A DNA stretch of 64,000 nt from Bradysia coprophila (lineage: Eukaryota; Arthropoda; Insecta; Diptera; Sciaridae): the NCBI RefSeq assembly GCF_014529535.1, contig NW_023503493.1:9642001-9706000 (forward strand), read 5' to 3'. How positions within the stretch are numbered: the stretch's first letter is position 1; each line of letters starts with the position of its first letter. The position numbers were made by a program, and so were the translations under genes. Under the pieces are notes generated by a model, which made no database searches, was not told the origin of the DNA, and saw only the letters and a program-made list of their open reading frames with translations. Positions 63,512 through 64,000 of the stretch are shown piece by piece.

Positions 63512-64000
63512 AGATGCATTTAGAAACATTAAAAACAATGGAGTCGGTTCATTTTAAACCGGGACAGGTCTGAAAATAGGTCAATGTCTCAGCTTATCGA
63601 ACAGTTTGAAATAGAAAGCTCCGGCTTGAAATTGTTGGCAGGGCGACGCTTACTTTCATTTCATTTCGCGATTATACCGAATATTTTCGAAATTTCTTGA
63701 GAAACAATTAAGAGGCTATCATAGTGCACAATGATGGGAAACCATTCCCTAGTCGTTCATTGAATGTTCCACTGACAAAATGTTTACAATGCAAACACAC
63801 ACACATACACACAAAATAACCAACAAAGTTCACGCAAACACATCCCAAATTGCGGGAGTAATCAACTCACCTCTTTCCAAAATAATATCAATTATTTCCG
63901 ATCAACACACGATTCCCGTGAGCACTTTCTTTGCACAATTTTGATTTTTTGTCTAATAAAACCCAATGTGGGATGAAAAACTGATTATTTATGTTCGACG

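Overview
The window is AT-rich nuclear DNA of an insect, most probably a dipteran and perhaps a nematoceran such as a fungus gnat. The evidence is short GT-AG introns, a fizzy-related protein very close to the Drosophila one, and many small foldback transposons between and inside genes. The species cannot be fixed from the sequence.

Layout. 1-7.25 kb holds no confident host gene. It contains an inverted pair of exon-like segments (196-918), a small MITE (2725-2893) and a second copy of that MITE split by an end-to-end but internally deleted LINE (4010-7158). 7.47-21.14 kb is a compact block of six nuclear genes for mitochondrial proteins: Lon protease, then ribosomal proteins bL32m (mRpL32), uL29m (mRpL47, minus), mL65 (mRpS30), bL34m (mRpL34) and uL2m (mRpL2, minus). 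A copy of the last Lon exon lies against the 3' end of mRpL2. 21.1-29.7 kb is mostly repeats: nested MITEs, a roughly 591-bp tandem array and a leucine-rich, F-box-family-like gene at 23.6-25.0 kb. 29.8-32.7 kb is a UBA2 (SUMO E1 subunit) copy fused to an unrelated N-terminus, with altered ATP-site residues and a MITE in its coding sequence. 33.4-42.4 kb holds further elements and an LDAF1/promethin-like lipid-droplet gene (minus, 35.95-36.77 kb). 42.4-58.4 kb is one gene, fizzy-related/Cdh1 (minus, five exons), with introns of 9.3 kb and 3.3 kb full of repeats and perhaps small nested genes. 58.4-64 kb is its 5' flank, with a long near-perfect hairpin at 60.7-61.4 kb.

Function. The block at 7-21 kb would supply mitochondrial translation (five large-subunit proteins) and matrix protein quality control (Lon). 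Fizzy-related is the APC/C activator for mitotic exit and endocycles. UBA2 would normally form the SUMO E1 with Aos1, but this copy looks unable to do so. Exon models below come from reading splice sites and checking phase. All the mitochondrial genes, LDAF1 and fizzy-related gave full-length open frames. Non-genic stretches are described where something could be seen. Parts of 919-2724, 2894-3372, 30-35.9 kb, 39.5-42.4 kb, 47.5-51.2 kb and 58.4-60.7 kb show nothing I can name.
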